Assembly (NCBI GenBank): GCA_041399065.1 | Contig: JAWKTN010000013.1 | Location: 123,394 to 187,393, forward strand | DNA from: JAGQPD01 sp020426865 | Lineage (GTDB): Bacteria; Planctomycetota; Planctomycetia; Pirellulales; Pirellulaceae | Direction of reading: 5' to 3' | Length of the DNA stretch: 64,000 nt | Shown: in pieces, positions 36,601-45,476 of the stretch | Layout: every line of letters begins with the position of its first letter | Position numbering within the stretch: the first letter of the stretch is position 1 | The notes under the pieces: model-generated | Databases searched by the model: none | What the model saw: the letters and a program-made list of their open reading frames with translations, nothing else | Told to the model about the DNA's origin: nothing | Made by a program: the position numbers and the translations under genes

Positions 36601-36946
36601 TCAAGCTTCCCGTGGTACTGGTATCATCATGATATCGCTGAAGCACTTTGCTCTGAATCACGTTTCCAGCAGCATCATATGTCGTTTCAGTTTGCTCTAG
36701 AATCGTGTCTCCAGTAAGTGTGCCAGCATCCGCGTAAGATGTCTCATCCACATCGAAGCCGCGATACACCTTGGTTTGACGGTCTGCGCCATCGTACACG
36801 TACTTCGTAAAGAGTTCGCTTCCACCAGCTTGCTCCTTCATCACATGTTCGCAGCAGTCATACCAGGTGTTGTCGGTTAAGTGGTCGCCCACTGTGCCGG
36901 AATTCACCTCGTAGCGCACGCTGATAGACTCGCCCCCGCGTGTCAT
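33674..36946 (-). CDS. Rhs/YD-repeat protein, C-terminal part (frameshifted from the N-terminal part)
   Basis: 1090 residues in this frame. YD repeats run from the start (KYNRAGEVIEKKDHNGTVHT, YEYDKLGRLLRD) to the conserved core end YYFRNRHYHAQLGMFVSKDP and a DPFGLW motif near residue 890. The last 190 residues (WAVQIKEIDFLRANVTDF... FDIPFQWR) form the variable C-terminal domain, which in Rhs toxins carries the toxic activity. I cannot assign it to a known toxin family; it is rich in His, Cys and aromatic residues (FCNCECIDLF). The natural protein starts in the frame of the upstream piece; the switch is near 36,919. Confidence 0.85.
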   Translation of the reverse strand: MTRGGESISVRYEVNSGTVGDHLTDNTWYDCCEHVMKEQAGGSELFTKYVYDGADRQTKVYRGFDVDETSYADAGTLTGDTILEQTETTYDAAGNVIQSKVLQRYHDDTSTTGSLTAGTSARVNYTAVYPDGVGRQMAVAAYGNQGSDSTSFTRSGTVPSRSDTVLVSETEYDDAGMAWKSIDPKDREDRTTFDDAGRVTKAIQNYTDGDPTTGGNDEDITVETTYTVDGKVATLTAKQKSSSDDQVTTYVYGTATGGITPVIYRNDLLRAEIYPDSDDPTSLTSNGTDGIYDRVEYKYNRAGEVIEKKDHNGTVHTYEYDKLGRLLRDKITTVGSGVDNAVLRIETVYDVRGNVEKVTSYDHATQTLSTNIVNQIVREYNGLNLLTKEYQEHEGIKDGSTPYVTYIYDESSDGGGELTKGMRPTMITYPNGRKVHYTYGSSGSIADSIARLDAIQEDSSGSPGQVLVSYDYLGLQVFAKVHYEEADVFLGADIDSDNSYAMWDRFGRTIDLLWVKTAYSSSSCPTTDLVHLQYGYDRASNRLYKLDVAAACESENLDEAYTYDDVNRLIGFDRGDYGTSGISGTPSEEADWTLDPLGNWSGYVEKASGSTTLNQSRTANKANEITAISATTGANWLDPTFDVAGNMATGPKPGAESSTDGTEHRYTWDAWNRLVKVEERDYTSGTPGSWSDAGTYQYDAVNRRIVKVTSETRHFYYTDRWQCLEERVGTSSSARVQYVWGSRYVDDLVLGDSDLDSNGSLETRFYGIQDANWNMVAIVDDSGTVLERYSYYPYGEAKILDDDFTPDANNLSDVANPYLFTTRRFDSESGLYYFRNRHYHAQLGMFVSKDPLVNNGTDRNSYSYASGSPLHNVDPFGLWAVQIKEIDFLRANVTDFKAHYRWYFHPSTIPAIGARSTQVVFLAYDHLSFLKPDCTWAESFIYQRDVFDIARIANTDGLSYIDESSLVVFPANLQRHCLTIVHSIRYIAFNGLNADGNVLHDNLRPQTALQLTRDEFSAYFGSVRMPGARFDEIYIRFDKRFCNCECIDLFIDLLPDSFECLITSVGSFCSSNGGPVDVPHRVFDIPFQWR

Positions 36947-39701
36947 ACTTAGTATCAGCGCGACTTAGCAACGTATCGGCACCACTTGCCGCCTCCTCAT
37001 ACGACTCCTGCCTCGTCACACGTCCTAAATTGTCAAGCGTGACGAGGTTGTACACGATGCGACTACTGTTGTCGGGTGGATAGACCGTTTTCTCGCGACG
37101 ATTTCGCCAATCGTAGGTAAAGCTCGTTGTCCTTGTTACCGACGCATCGACCTGAACTGTTTGTTCGGTAAGATTTCCATCGCCGCCATCGACTCCATCG
37201 TCGTACTCATACGACATCACTTTCACCATGTTGTTCGAACCGCCAGAGCCGTCCGGGTCGTCATCGGTTGCCCCCGTGTCATCCGTTCCCACCCATTCTG
37301 AGACCACATTCGAACGAGCGTCAAACACACTCCGAAAGATCGTGCCCCCTGGTGTTTCGCGACGAATCACACGGTTCATGTCGTCATAGTCAAAGTCAGT
37401 TTGGTTATAGTTGTTGGACGCCCCTTCGGTTCCAGACCCTGTGGTTGGAATGTTGTGATAAACCCTCGTCCAATCCAAGAGTCCCGCGTTATCGTACTGC
37501 TGCGTGGTCCACCGGCAGTACGTCGATTGACCGAGCGACTCACTAATGGTGACAAGCGTGTTGGTCGTGCTTCGCACCGCCTGGATCTCTTCTTCCAACC
37601 GGCCATCCCGATCAAGCTTCGTAATCGATACCGGGTTAACAAGATGAATCGTCCCCGACGTCCCGCTTCCTTCGCGAAATCCCTGTGAGCGACGAACTTC
37701 TGTTCCGTCGTTCTTATAGACGGTCCACTGGGCCTGCCGCACGCTCGTTGCCGTTCCGCTTAGGTCAATGGTATGCACCGGACCCAAAGCTTGCGTTACC
37801 CGCCCGAAGTCATCGAGCTCATAATCACTTATCAGATGCAAGCCGTTGCCACTTGCGGTGGTCCATCCACTTGGCTTATTGGAAAAATCACTCGTTTGCG
37901 TGGTGTCAACATCTTTGATCTGCTTGACAAGCCCGCCAAGCACGTCGTCATACTCGTAGTAGTCTATGCAGCCTCCTCCACACATGTGCCACGTGCGATG
38001 ACCGGAAGTGTCAAATACATCCACGATCGAATCGGTCGAATTGGCACCGTTTTCAGCAGTTGGAACCGCTGGCAGTGTGGTTGTAACTTGTGATACCTGG
38101 TGCGTGCCGCTATGAAACGTATAGGCATAGGTCGTCGATACCGAATCACTTCCGCCACTGGCATCACTTCTGTAGATTTTCTCCTCACCCACCGGGTACG
38201 TCGAAAAGCTGTTTGCCGTGTTCTTGATGTACTTGTATTCGCGAAGCTTGATCTCACTCCCACTACTTCCCTGCTTGATCTTTTCATACTGCACATACCC
38301 AGCCGCCCCACCCGCTGTACTGGAGGTGGCAGTCGTCGTCGAGTAGTAGTCCGTCACATAAATCACGCCAGCGCTTGACTTTAGCGACACGCCCAGGTCG
38401 GCATTGGTGTCGTTGTAGCTAGTGACCGCTGACGGCATCGCGTGCTGCGTGCGTTTGCCTGAGCTATTGTAGACATAGTAGTCAACCCACGAATCAGTTC
38501 CTGATATGAGCTCTCTTAAGAGCACCTGCCCCACGTAGTTCGTGTAGACTTTTTGCTGGTCACCGTTGGGCATCGTCTCAACTGTCTTTTGCTTCCAGTT
38601 GTTGTAGCCGTCTGAGTGACCACTTGTCGTGTAGCTAAACGACGTTTCCAGTGTTCCTCCGTCGTTGAATTCCTTTGTTACGCGCTGCGAACTATCGTAC
38701 TCAAAGTAGTGCGAGGAATATGGCTTTAGCTGTGCGTCGGTTAAATTCGTTGGCGTCACCGATCGGGCGAGCCCCTCGTTGCTCACTACCATCTTCAGTC
38801 CATACTGGTAGCCGGTACCACCCGCGGAATCCTTGTAGTATCGGTAGTACGTGTACCTTTCCGTCCCCCACGCGGACCCCGTCCACTCCTGCCGTGTCGC
38901 AAACTCCAAGTCCCCCAGGTTTCCATGCGATGTCGTGCCATCGTAGTACGAATATTGGCAACGAGCCACGTTCTCCCAGGAACCGGCTCCTTCCTTTCTC
39001 CGACATAAAACCTCTTCCAACTCCCCTTCGTTGTCATCCGTGGAACCAAGATACGTATAAAGAAACGACTCGGTCGTACTTCCCGATGTCCGCGTTACCT
39101 CCTCAATCTTTCCATCCGTGTTGTAGGTGAAGCTAACCGTCGCTCCCCCGCGAGAGGTGATCGATTTAAGCAGCCCCTCGTCCGTTTGCGAAAAGTCATA
39201 AAACGTATACACGCTTCCGTCTGGGCGACAAAGGATTAGCTCATTGGTACCAACGACCAATTCTTCCTTGATGCCGTGGCGACCTACGTACCCAAGACTT
39301 CCCTCGTCATCAAACCAAAACGCATCCTGCGGGCTCATCACCGCGGCAACGACGCTCCCGTCCCCATTGACGTCCTTCAAGTACATCACCGCTGGCGCAG
39401 GAAGCCAGTTGTTCCCGTTGTTAAGCGATCCATTCTGGTCCATCTGATTCATGAATGACCGACGATGCGACCACGGCATGCCCGCGCCCCCACTTGAGAT
39501 GTCTGTCTCGGACAGCACCATCCCGCCGTTAAAATATCGGATTGGCCGACAACTCGAACCAAGGGAGCAATCGTGAATTTGATAACCCGAACTCGACAGA
39601 TCGTCGCAAGTTCCACCGCTTGTCGATTCCGATGACTGCGAAAGGACCACCATTTCGTCCGGGGTTGGAAACGTGCTGCTACCGCCACTGCTCGCTGGCA
39701 T
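36858..39701 (-). CDS. Rhs/YD-repeat protein, N-terminal part (frameshifted)
   Basis: About 947 residues of Rhs shell: MPWSHRRSF.. near the start, a DGSVYTFYDF block, and many YD-type repeats (YDDMNRVIRRETPGG, KYDTRGRVYQ). ATG 39,701 was chosen with GGGAG upstream. No classic signal peptide is seen. The frame breaks off after RGRVYQ; SVRYEV continues in the frame of the next piece. One missing base near 36,919 explains the break, so an intact protein of about 2030 residues is likely in the real genome or its ancestor. The pieces should be read as one gene. Confidence 0.8.
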   Translation of the reverse strand: MPASSGGSSTFPTPDEMVVLSQSSESTSGGTCDDLSSSGYQIHDCSLGSSCRPIRYFNGGMVLSETDISSGGAGMPWSHRRSFMNQMDQNGSLNNGNNWLPAPAVMYLKDVNGDGSVVAAVMSPQDAFWFDDEGSLGYVGRHGIKEELVVGTNELILCRPDGSVYTFYDFSQTDEGLLKSITSRGGATVSFTYNTDGKIEEVTRTSGSTTESFLYTYLGSTDDNEGELEEVLCRRKEGAGSWENVARCQYSYYDGTTSHGNLGDLEFATRQEWTGSAWGTERYTYYRYYKDSAGGTGYQYGLKMVVSNEGLARSVTPTNLTDAQLKPYSSHYFEYDSSQRVTKEFNDGGTLETSFSYTTSGHSDGYNNWKQKTVETMPNGDQQKVYTNYVGQVLLRELISGTDSWVDYYVYNSSGKRTQHAMPSAVTSYNDTNADLGVSLKSSAGVIYVTDYYSTTTATSSTAGGAAGYVQYEKIKQGSSGSEIKLREYKYIKNTANSFSTYPVGEEKIYRSDASGGSDSVSTTYAYTFHSGTHQVSQVTTTLPAVPTAENGANSTDSIVDVFDTSGHRTWHMCGGGCIDYYEYDDVLGGLVKQIKDVDTTQTSDFSNKPSGWTTASGNGLHLISDYELDDFGRVTQALGPVHTIDLSGTATSVRQAQWTVYKNDGTEVRRSQGFREGSGTSGTIHLVNPVSITKLDRDGRLEEEIQAVRSTTNTLVTISESLGQSTYCRWTTQQYDNAGLLDWTRVYHNIPTTGSGTEGASNNYNQTDFDYDDMNRVIRRETPGGTIFRSVFDARSNVVSEWVGTDDTGATDDDPDGSGGSNNMVKVMSYEYDDGVDGGDGNLTEQTVQVDASVTRTTSFTYDWRNRREKTVYPPDNSSRIVYNLVTLDNLGRVTRQESYEEAASGADTLLSRADTKYDTRGRVYQRALRGEFRHSGRPLNRQHLV

Positions 39702-39848
39702 GATGATGCTCCCATGAAAGGTTTGTGCGTGTAGCCTGCGCGCATCGTGAGCGCAGTTTGAGCCGTACTTGAAAATGGCACTACACCAAGATCTGCCGCC
39801 TGTTCCGTGGGCGGCTGTTTTGAATGTCAACGTCTTATATCGCGTCAC

Positions 39849-40194
39849 ACCTGTGACACAACGTGCGTCATGTGTTCCAATGTAGCGAGTCAGGTTCTCG
39901 TTACAACAGTTTTTTCCTGGGTGTCTTTTGCAACACGTACTACCGGTGAGTTACCTTGCTTGTCACTCCGAGACCACCAATCACCAATCGTTCTCGTCTC
40001 GAACTCGGTCGAACTCACGGATCCCAGGCCAGGCGATGAGGTAACGTCTTCTACCGCTCCCTCAGACGTCGTCGACGCTGGCTCACCGCTAGCACCGCGA
40101 GTCTCGACTACGAGCCTTGGATGGCAGCTCTCTCTATGATCCGATCCAGGCCCAGGTGCCGAGTTGACCCGCTTGCGGGCCCAAGGCTAGCAGT
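39849..40194. other. intergenic region between Rhs and the first tyrosine recombinase
   Basis: No gene recognised. It contains the promoter space for the divergent Rhs and recombinase genes. Confidence 0.4.
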
Positions 40195-40232
40195 CTTGAT
40201 TGCTTATGATAAAATCTGTTATCTTAATCAAG
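40195..40232 (+). promoter_or_regulatory. dif-like inverted site before the tyrosine recombinase gene (site 1)
   Basis: The core TTATGATAA (40,204) - AATCTG - TTATCTTAA has 9-base arms, 8 of 9 paired, around a 6-base centre. The outer CTTGATT and AATCAAG extend the symmetry. This is the layout of a Xer/dif-type crossover site. The recombinase start codon is 3 bases after it. Confidence 0.6.
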
Positions 40233-40234
40233 CT

Positions 40235-41374
40235 ATGAGCAAGAAACCGCCGATTACACCCATCGAGGAGGTCGCCAAAATGGTCGCCCAAGGTACGCTC
40301 GTCCCCGCTGGTACCCCCCAGGAAATCGACGAGGAACGGATGCCTCCCATCCTCGCCGATCATGCGACCCCGAGAGTGCGGACCAAGGTCGATCGGTTTT
40401 ACCTGTCGGTCGCCCAGATCTTTGAGATGTGGGTCCAGCGGAGAACCAGTCCCCACACGCAGCGGGCTTACCGGCAGGATGTCATGTCGCTGGTCGAACA
40501 CTTGAAGCTCACCTGGCCGGAAGACGCCATGATCCTGCTTCAGGTCTCCGTTGGTGAAATCTCCGGCTGGCGTGATTCGCTCACCAAGGCGGGGGCGGCC
40601 CCGAAGACACTCAATCGCCGCGTCTCGTCGGTCTCGAGCTTCTACAAATACCTCCAAGGCGTCGCCGCCGAGCTGCGACTCCCGATCGTCGTCCCGAACC
40701 CCGCTCATGCCCAGTTCATTGCCCGAGCTTCCACCGACCCTGTCCAGCCGACGCAAGCCCTCTCAGCGACCCGCGCAAGGCAACTGATGGGACTGCCCAA
40801 GGGGGATTCGGTGATCGCGTACCGTGATCGGGCCTTGATCCGGTTCTTTCTCTATTCGGGAGTGCGGATTGGCACGGCCTGTCGCGTCAAGGTCTCGGAC
40901 TTTCACCATGTCGACGAAGAGGCCACCGTAAAACTCAATGAAAAAGGGAGCCAGCGACGCACGATTGGCCTCCATTTCGCCGCCGCCGAAGCGATCGACG
41001 CCTACATCAAGAAGGCCGAAATCAAGAGCGGGGCCCTCTTTCGGCCTCGTTCCGGGCCTCGTTCGCACAATCTCGCCAATCGCCACATGAGCGAGACCGC
41101 CATGTACCTGCTCGTGCAGGGATACCTGGAAATGCTCCCTGGAAGCATGGTGGCACGCGAAGAAGACGACCCTTTATGCACCGAGGAGCCCAATCGCTGC
41201 ATCTACACCCCTCACTCGCTTCGTGCCACCACGGCTACGTTGCTGCTTGACGCCGGGGTCGATATCGCAAAAGTGCAAGAGCTTTTGGGGCACAAACATG
41301 TGACGACAACGCAGATCTACGACAAACGGCGGCGGACCACCAAGGAATCTGCGAGCCATGACGTGCCGATTTAG
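40235..41374 (+). CDS. tyrosine recombinase (phage-integrase family)
   Basis: This 379-residue protein has an N-terminal SAM-like core-binding domain (YRQDVMSLVEHLKLTWP, APKTLNRRVSSVSSFYKYL). The catalytic domain shows SGVRIGTACRVKV with the first arginine, HSLRATTATLLLDAG with H-x-x-R, and LLGHKHVTTTQIYDK with the His and nucleophile Tyr. It starts at ATG 40,235, right behind a dif-like inverted site that is its probable crossover target or operator. A PEP-CTERM gene and then a second copy of the recombinase's last 129 bases follow. Confidence 0.9.
   Translation: MSKKPPITPIEEVAKMVAQGTLVPAGTPQEIDEERMPPILADHATPRVRTKVDRFYLSVAQIFEMWVQRRTSPHTQRAYRQDVMSLVEHLKLTWPEDAMILLQVSVGEISGWRDSLTKAGAAPKTLNRRVSSVSSFYKYLQGVAAELRLPIVVPNPAHAQFIARASTDPVQPTQALSATRARQLMGLPKGDSVIAYRDRALIRFFLYSGVRIGTACRVKVSDFHHVDEEATVKLNEKGSQRRTIGLHFAAAEAIDAYIKKAEIKSGALFRPRSGPRSHNLANRHMSETAMYLLVQGYLEMLPGSMVAREEDDPLCTEEPNRCIYTPHSLRATTATLLLDAGVDIAKVQELLGHKHVTTTQIYDKRRRTTKESASHDVPI
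41246..41374 (+). repeat. 129-bp direct repeat, copy 1 (3' end of the recombinase gene)
   Basis: Begins CTTGACGCCGGGGTCGAT and ends with the recombinase stop. It recurs at 42,133-42,261 at roughly 80% identity by eye, bracketing the PEP-CTERM gene. Confidence 0.75.
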
Positions 41375-41561
41375 GCGAAATTCTGTCTCGGGGCCGCCAT
41401 TTTCTTTACCGGTGGTCACGACCGCTCGTGTCGTTAACCGTTCCCAATACTTGCTTCGGGGTTCTGTGCTATCCACAATATAGACCGTTGCTCAGAGTCC
41501 ACCACCTCAGCGACTCTCCTTTCCAAGTTTCCACGTCACGCGATTCAATTGGAGGTGCGAT

Positions 41562-42137
41562 ATGGCTGACACGATCTGGCGTGGCTTTAGTTATTACAGC
41601 GTTATTTTGGCTTTTTGCTTCGCCAGTCATTTAGTCGAATCAAACGCCTATGCGAACGACTACCGTTGGAAGATGATTGGCGACCAAGGCGAAGAGTTCG
41701 TCGTGACACTTTTGGGTACAGTGCCTTTGGAAAATCCCCCGGGTTCTTTTGTCGACATGTACACGGTGGATAGCGCCGATCTCCAATGGAGCGCACCCTG
41801 CGACATTCCCATTTCTGTTGAAAATCCTTTCAGCGAGCCAGTTGTTGGACGAAGCGAGAACCCTCCGCAAATATTTGTGACAATTCGACCTGCAGACCGT
41901 CTAGATTTACGAATTACTCTTGGACGCACTTTGTCACCTGTACCAACGCTTGACCAATGGGCTACCGTTAGTGGTGGCTTATTCACGTTTAGCATCATCA
42001 ATACGACTAATACCGCCGTGATATCCGGAAACATCGTATCTGTAAGTTCACTTCCCGTTCCGGAACCATCAGCGATAACGCTTGCTGTAGTGGGTCTACT
42101 GTTTACCGTCAGACGACACAACAGAGAAAGATCTTGA
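41562..42137 (+). CDS. PEP-CTERM secreted protein between the recombinase repeats
   Basis: This 191-residue protein has a signal peptide (MADTIWRGFSYYSVILAFCFASHLVESNA), a beta-rich middle, and a C-terminal PVPEPSAITLAVVGLLFTVRRHNRERS tail, which is a clear PEP-CTERM signal. GGAGGT lies 5 bases before the start. Its stop codon TGA is made by the first bases of the second 129-bp repeat, so the gene fits the bracketed segment exactly. Confidence 0.8.
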   Translation: MADTIWRGFSYYSVILAFCFASHLVESNAYANDYRWKMIGDQGEEFVVTLLGTVPLENPPGSFVDMYTVDSADLQWSAPCDIPISVENPFSEPVVGRSENPPQIFVTIRPADRLDLRITLGRTLSPVPTLDQWATVSGGLFTFSIINTTNTAVISGNIVSVSSLPVPEPSAITLAVVGLLFTVRRHNRERS

Positions 42138-42261
42138 CGCCGGGGTCGATATCGCAAAAGCGCAGGAGCTTATGAGACATTAGGCTGTCACACAGACTCA
42201 AGTCTACGATAAGCGGCAGCGAACTACGAAAGAGTCAGCCAGCCATGATGTAACCATCTAG
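42133..42261 (+). repeat. 129-bp direct repeat, copy 2 (decayed recombinase 3' end)
   Basis: Reads as LDAGVDIAKAQELMRH, a stop, then TQTQVYDKRQRTTKESASHD. This is the C-terminus of a second recombinase whose upstream part is missing. It is diverged rather than identical, so the duplication is not recent. Confidence 0.7.
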
Positions 42262-42336
42262 AGGACTGGCATTTATCGAACAGAACCTATGTTATCGCCA
42301 TACAAAATCGCGGTGAATTAGCGCGTCAACCGATTG

Positions 42337-43347
42337 TTATTTCAAAGCGTCTTGAATTGTCTGGCGCGCCTCTTCCAGCCTTTTGAACTGTACATAGTCG
42401 GGCCACGAATTGCGATCCTTGTCCGTGACCGGCCTCTCGTTCCCCGAACCAGTAACGATGTATTCACGAGTTTTGTCCATGTCCGTGACGTGTGTGTCAG
42501 GAGCGAAACAAAAGCAGAATTCGTTTGGGAGTTCCTCTGCGTTCACTTCGAAGTTCGTTACCTCTCCGGTGAGCTTCTCGACGACCACGTCCTCGTTCCG
42601 CAATGATCTTTCGATACAAATCCACGAAGATGGCTGGCGACGCCCATCGGTCTTTTTGTAGTTGATTTCTGTTACTACCCTCGTATCCATCACGGCCTTT
42701 TCAATCTTGCGAATCTCAAAATCTTCGGGATCGAGAGTATAGGTAACGGTCGTTAGTCCCTGGGTCGCGACAAGCCTAGGGGGGAGCACGTCGACAAGTT
42801 CCAAGTCGGCGTCCAGCGGAGGGCGAGCCCATAGCAAGACTGGCTGTATGTGCCGATTATTCATGTCAAAAAACTTGCTGAAAACGAATCCGGTCGCATG
42901 AGTTGTTTTGATCTCACCGGAGTCTGCCCCAAAGAATCCGCGGCACTTACGACCATCCCATGTACTCACGTATTCTCTGTTATCGAAGATACGCGTGTTT
43001 TCGTTCCAGATAGCGCCGTAATATGCGTAACGCAACTTTTCACCGTTTGCGGAAAATGAAACGGTCCTTGTTACCGTGCCTTCTTCTTTCAACGAATTAC
43101 CGGGTGGGGCGTTTTCTTGTTGGATCGCCCCACGGAAAGCTAGGTGCGGTAACTCCGATTCCGTCCAGCCTATGCGAACAGCGTGGCGAGCCTCTGCGTT
43201 GGCTCGCCACCGTTCCTTGATTGACTCAAGGTTTGTTGTTTGCGCGCTTGTAACGTCTGCCGCCACCCACAACATCACAACTTGGACGATGTTGATGGCT
43301 TTTACTTTGAGCGACAATTCGGCAACGAATAGGACTCTGTGATACAT
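42337..43347 (-). CDS. exported protein of unknown function
   Basis: This 336-residue protein has an N-terminal signal (MYHRVLFVAELSLKVKAINIVQVVML, cut near TSAQ). The mature part has many beta-strands (TVTRTVSFSANGEKLRYAYYGAIW, YVSTWDGRKCRGFF, TTVTYTLDPEDFEIRKIEKAV), suggestive of an outer-membrane lipoprotein-sorting (LolA-like) or substrate-binding beta fold. No motif proves this. ATG 43,347 has GGAG upstream. Confidence 0.6.
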   Translation of the reverse strand: MYHRVLFVAELSLKVKAINIVQVVMLWVAADVTSAQTTNLESIKERWRANAEARHAVRIGWTESELPHLAFRGAIQQENAPPGNSLKEEGTVTRTVSFSANGEKLRYAYYGAIWNENTRIFDNREYVSTWDGRKCRGFFGADSGEIKTTHATGFVFSKFFDMNNRHIQPVLLWARPPLDADLELVDVLPPRLVATQGLTTVTYTLDPEDFEIRKIEKAVMDTRVVTEINYKKTDGRRQPSSWICIERSLRNEDVVVEKLTGEVTNFEVNAEELPNEFCFCFAPDTHVTDMDKTREYIVTGSGNERPVTDKDRNSWPDYVQFKRLEEARQTIQDALK

Positions 43348-43656
43348 ACCTTTGTCTCCGACTTCATGAATTGTTTTCAAGCGGGAACGCCACCGACGTG
43401 TCTTACTCGTTTCTCATCCACTATATGCGATAATCAACAACGGTGGCGGCGAAGAGTTATCCGCAACGCAAACATTGCCGAATTATTGCAGCCGACGTTC
43501 TTCCGGACCGCAGACATGGCAACCGTTAGGACAGATTAATGTGCAAAGACACGAATTCGCTGCTTCTTGCCTCAGCCCCTGGGGTTCGCCCGTGAAACAC
43601 TTCTCAATCCGTCTAGCGTACAGTCGCGTAATTGCAGTGATGTCAGCTAGGATTCG

Positions 43657-43980
43657 TCAGTTCGGCAAGCTCGTTCCATCCCATACGTGGTCTGGATCAG
43701 GAACAAACGTGATTGATGAGCTAGGTGTGAACCCTGAACGACCACCACCTCGAGAATAATGCTGCACAATCCATCCACCAGGAATCTTGTAGCGGAGAAA
43801 ACTTGTTCCTTCGATACGCTCCGCTTTGAATAGTGGGGCGTTTCTTTGCACTTCGGGCGTGGATTCCTGGGCCATCGCTTCCTTTTGATTCCCATGCCAT
43901 TGAACAGTCAGCCCCAAGAGGAATGACAGTACGACGGCAAAGAGAAGTCCCCATGGTTTGTGCGAAATATGTTGGTTCAT
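43657..43980 (-). CDS. small single-spanning membrane protein
   Basis: This 107-residue protein has one membrane segment near the start (GLLFAVVLSFLLGLTVQW) and a short exported domain (APLFKAERIEGTSFLRYKIP, PSSSITFVPDPDHVW). AGGACA precedes ATG 43,980. No family recognised. Confidence 0.5.
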   Translation of the reverse strand: MNQHISHKPWGLLFAVVLSFLLGLTVQWHGNQKEAMAQESTPEVQRNAPLFKAERIEGTSFLRYKIPGGWIVQHYSRGGGRSGFTPSSSITFVPDPDHVWDGTSLPN

Positions 43981-44118
43981 GGTATTGTCCTTGGACAAGA
44001 TTGTGATCGAAACCACCGCCAGTACACGTGACACCACCCCTTCATCAGAGCAGAGACATTTGGCCGGAGCAATCATGCGGTTCATCAACTGTGAACCTGC
44101 GTTCTTTCTCCTAGCCGA

Positions 44119-44152
44119 TCATGTTGTCATAATGTACCTTATGACAACATGA
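44119..44152 (+). promoter_or_regulatory. dif-like inverted site before the second tyrosine recombinase (site 2)
   Basis: Perfect 14-base arms TCATGTTGTCATAA and TTATGACAACATGA around the 6-base centre TGTACC. A further direct copy of the left arm lies at 44,206-44,219, 87 bases on. An imperfect palindrome built on GGCCA / TTGGCC lies between them. Confidence 0.7.
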
Positions 44153-44205
44153 CACCCCCAAAACGGCCAGTTTTGCCCCAGTTTGGGGCCCATTTTGGCC
44201 GAAAG

Positions 44206-44219
44206 TCATGTTGTCATAA
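44206..44219 (+). repeat. extra half-site (direct copy) of dif-like site 2
   Basis: TCATGTTGTCATAA, identical to the left arm of the core site. An accessory recombinase-binding repeat next to the core is typical of topologically controlled recombination sites such as the TnpI site of Tn4430. Confidence 0.6.
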
Positions 44220-44243
44220 GATCCGTTTCGCTGGAGAACCGCC

Positions 44244-45260
44244 ATGGATGCACCCGCCAACTACCTTGCTACCCCCCAAACGGGGATGGCCGCCCTCGAT
44301 TTCGCGACCGACGCCAAGAGTGATGAGTCGATCCTCTTCTGGACCAAACGCTACTGGGAGGCCGAGGTCGACGGTTCTCCCGAGGGGACGCAGCGGGCCA
44401 AGCGAGCGGACCTGCAACTCTTCCTCTCCTACTTCTCGACCGTGGTCGGCTCCGATCACGTCGACTACTGGACCCCCAGTGTCTCCAAGGGGTTTCGCAG
44501 TTGGCTCGACAAACCCGCCCCCGCCAAGCCGTCGCGGTCGCACCAAGAAAGATATGCCCCCAGCTCCATCAACCGGATGCTCGCCACGATCCGCCATTTC
44601 GCGAAGTACATCGAAACCTCCCGCCGCTTCGAGGCGGGGCCCCGATGAAGAACATCAAAGACCTGGATCTCCAAACCCCGTCTGGAAGGGGCTCTCGGAG
44701 CTGGAGCTCATGCGGCTACGAGCCGCGTTGGACCAGGTCACGCAATTGGCCGGTCGCAAACAACAAATGCCGCTTCGCAATCGGGCCGTCTTCATCCTGG
44801 GGCTCGATACGGCCCTTCGAGCCTTTGAAATCGCCACGCTCAACTACGACCAGTACCAAGGCAAATACCTCAAACGGGTCAAGGGAAAGGCGAGCATCTA
44901 CGCCGATGTCTATCTCTCCGCAGATGCCCGTCGTGAGCTCGACCAGTACATCGCCCAGGAACGTGGCACCCAGCCCGGGGCGTTGTTTGTCACCAATCGT
45001 GGCGGTATGATGTCACGCCAACAAATTGACCGCTTCCTCAAGACCGTGGCCGCTCAGGCCAACGCCAAGCTTCCTCCCGACGAGCAAATCAACCTACATG
45101 CCCATATGCTCCGGCACACCTCGACCAAACGGGTCTACGAAAAAAGGGGCCGGTCGAAGCTAAAGAACATGGACGACACAAGAGTTTTAAGCAACTCGAA
45201 CGTTACGCCGCCCAGACGCAGCAGGAGCGGGAGGAGACGGTGGATAATCTGTGGTCGTAG
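44244..45260 (+). pseudogene. tyrosine recombinase, interrupted by three frameshifts at homopolymers
   Basis: The pieces read in order: N-terminal core-binding domain (LFLSYFSTVVGSDH, SSINRMLATIRHFAKYI); then after a shift at GGGGCCCC (44,636) MKNIKDLDLQTP; after a shift at CCCC (44,676) VWKGLSELELMRLRAALDQV and the catalytic parts ALRAFEIATL, HMLRHTSTKRV; and after a shift at AAAAAAGGGG (45,140) EAKEHGRHKSFKQLERYAAQ with the Tyr. All catalytic residues are present. Since every break is in a homopolymer, either the gene is intact and the sequence has errors, or it decayed. It is related to the recombinases at 49,894 and 63,601. Confidence 0.8.
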
Positions 45261-45476
45261 CCGTAACATAACCAAAAGACCCAGACAAAACTCCCGACAC
45301 CGCGATGAATGGACGTGGGAACCGACGAATCTTTTCGAAACGTCGTAGAGAGGGTTTTGTTTTGATACCAAAAAGGAAGGACGCCGCTGGAGAGATTCCG
45401 GCTCTGAGGTTGGCTCGGTCCAGCCGAGGCCTTCGTAGTTCTAGGCGAGAAGTATTCGAGAAGTATTGGACTGCAA

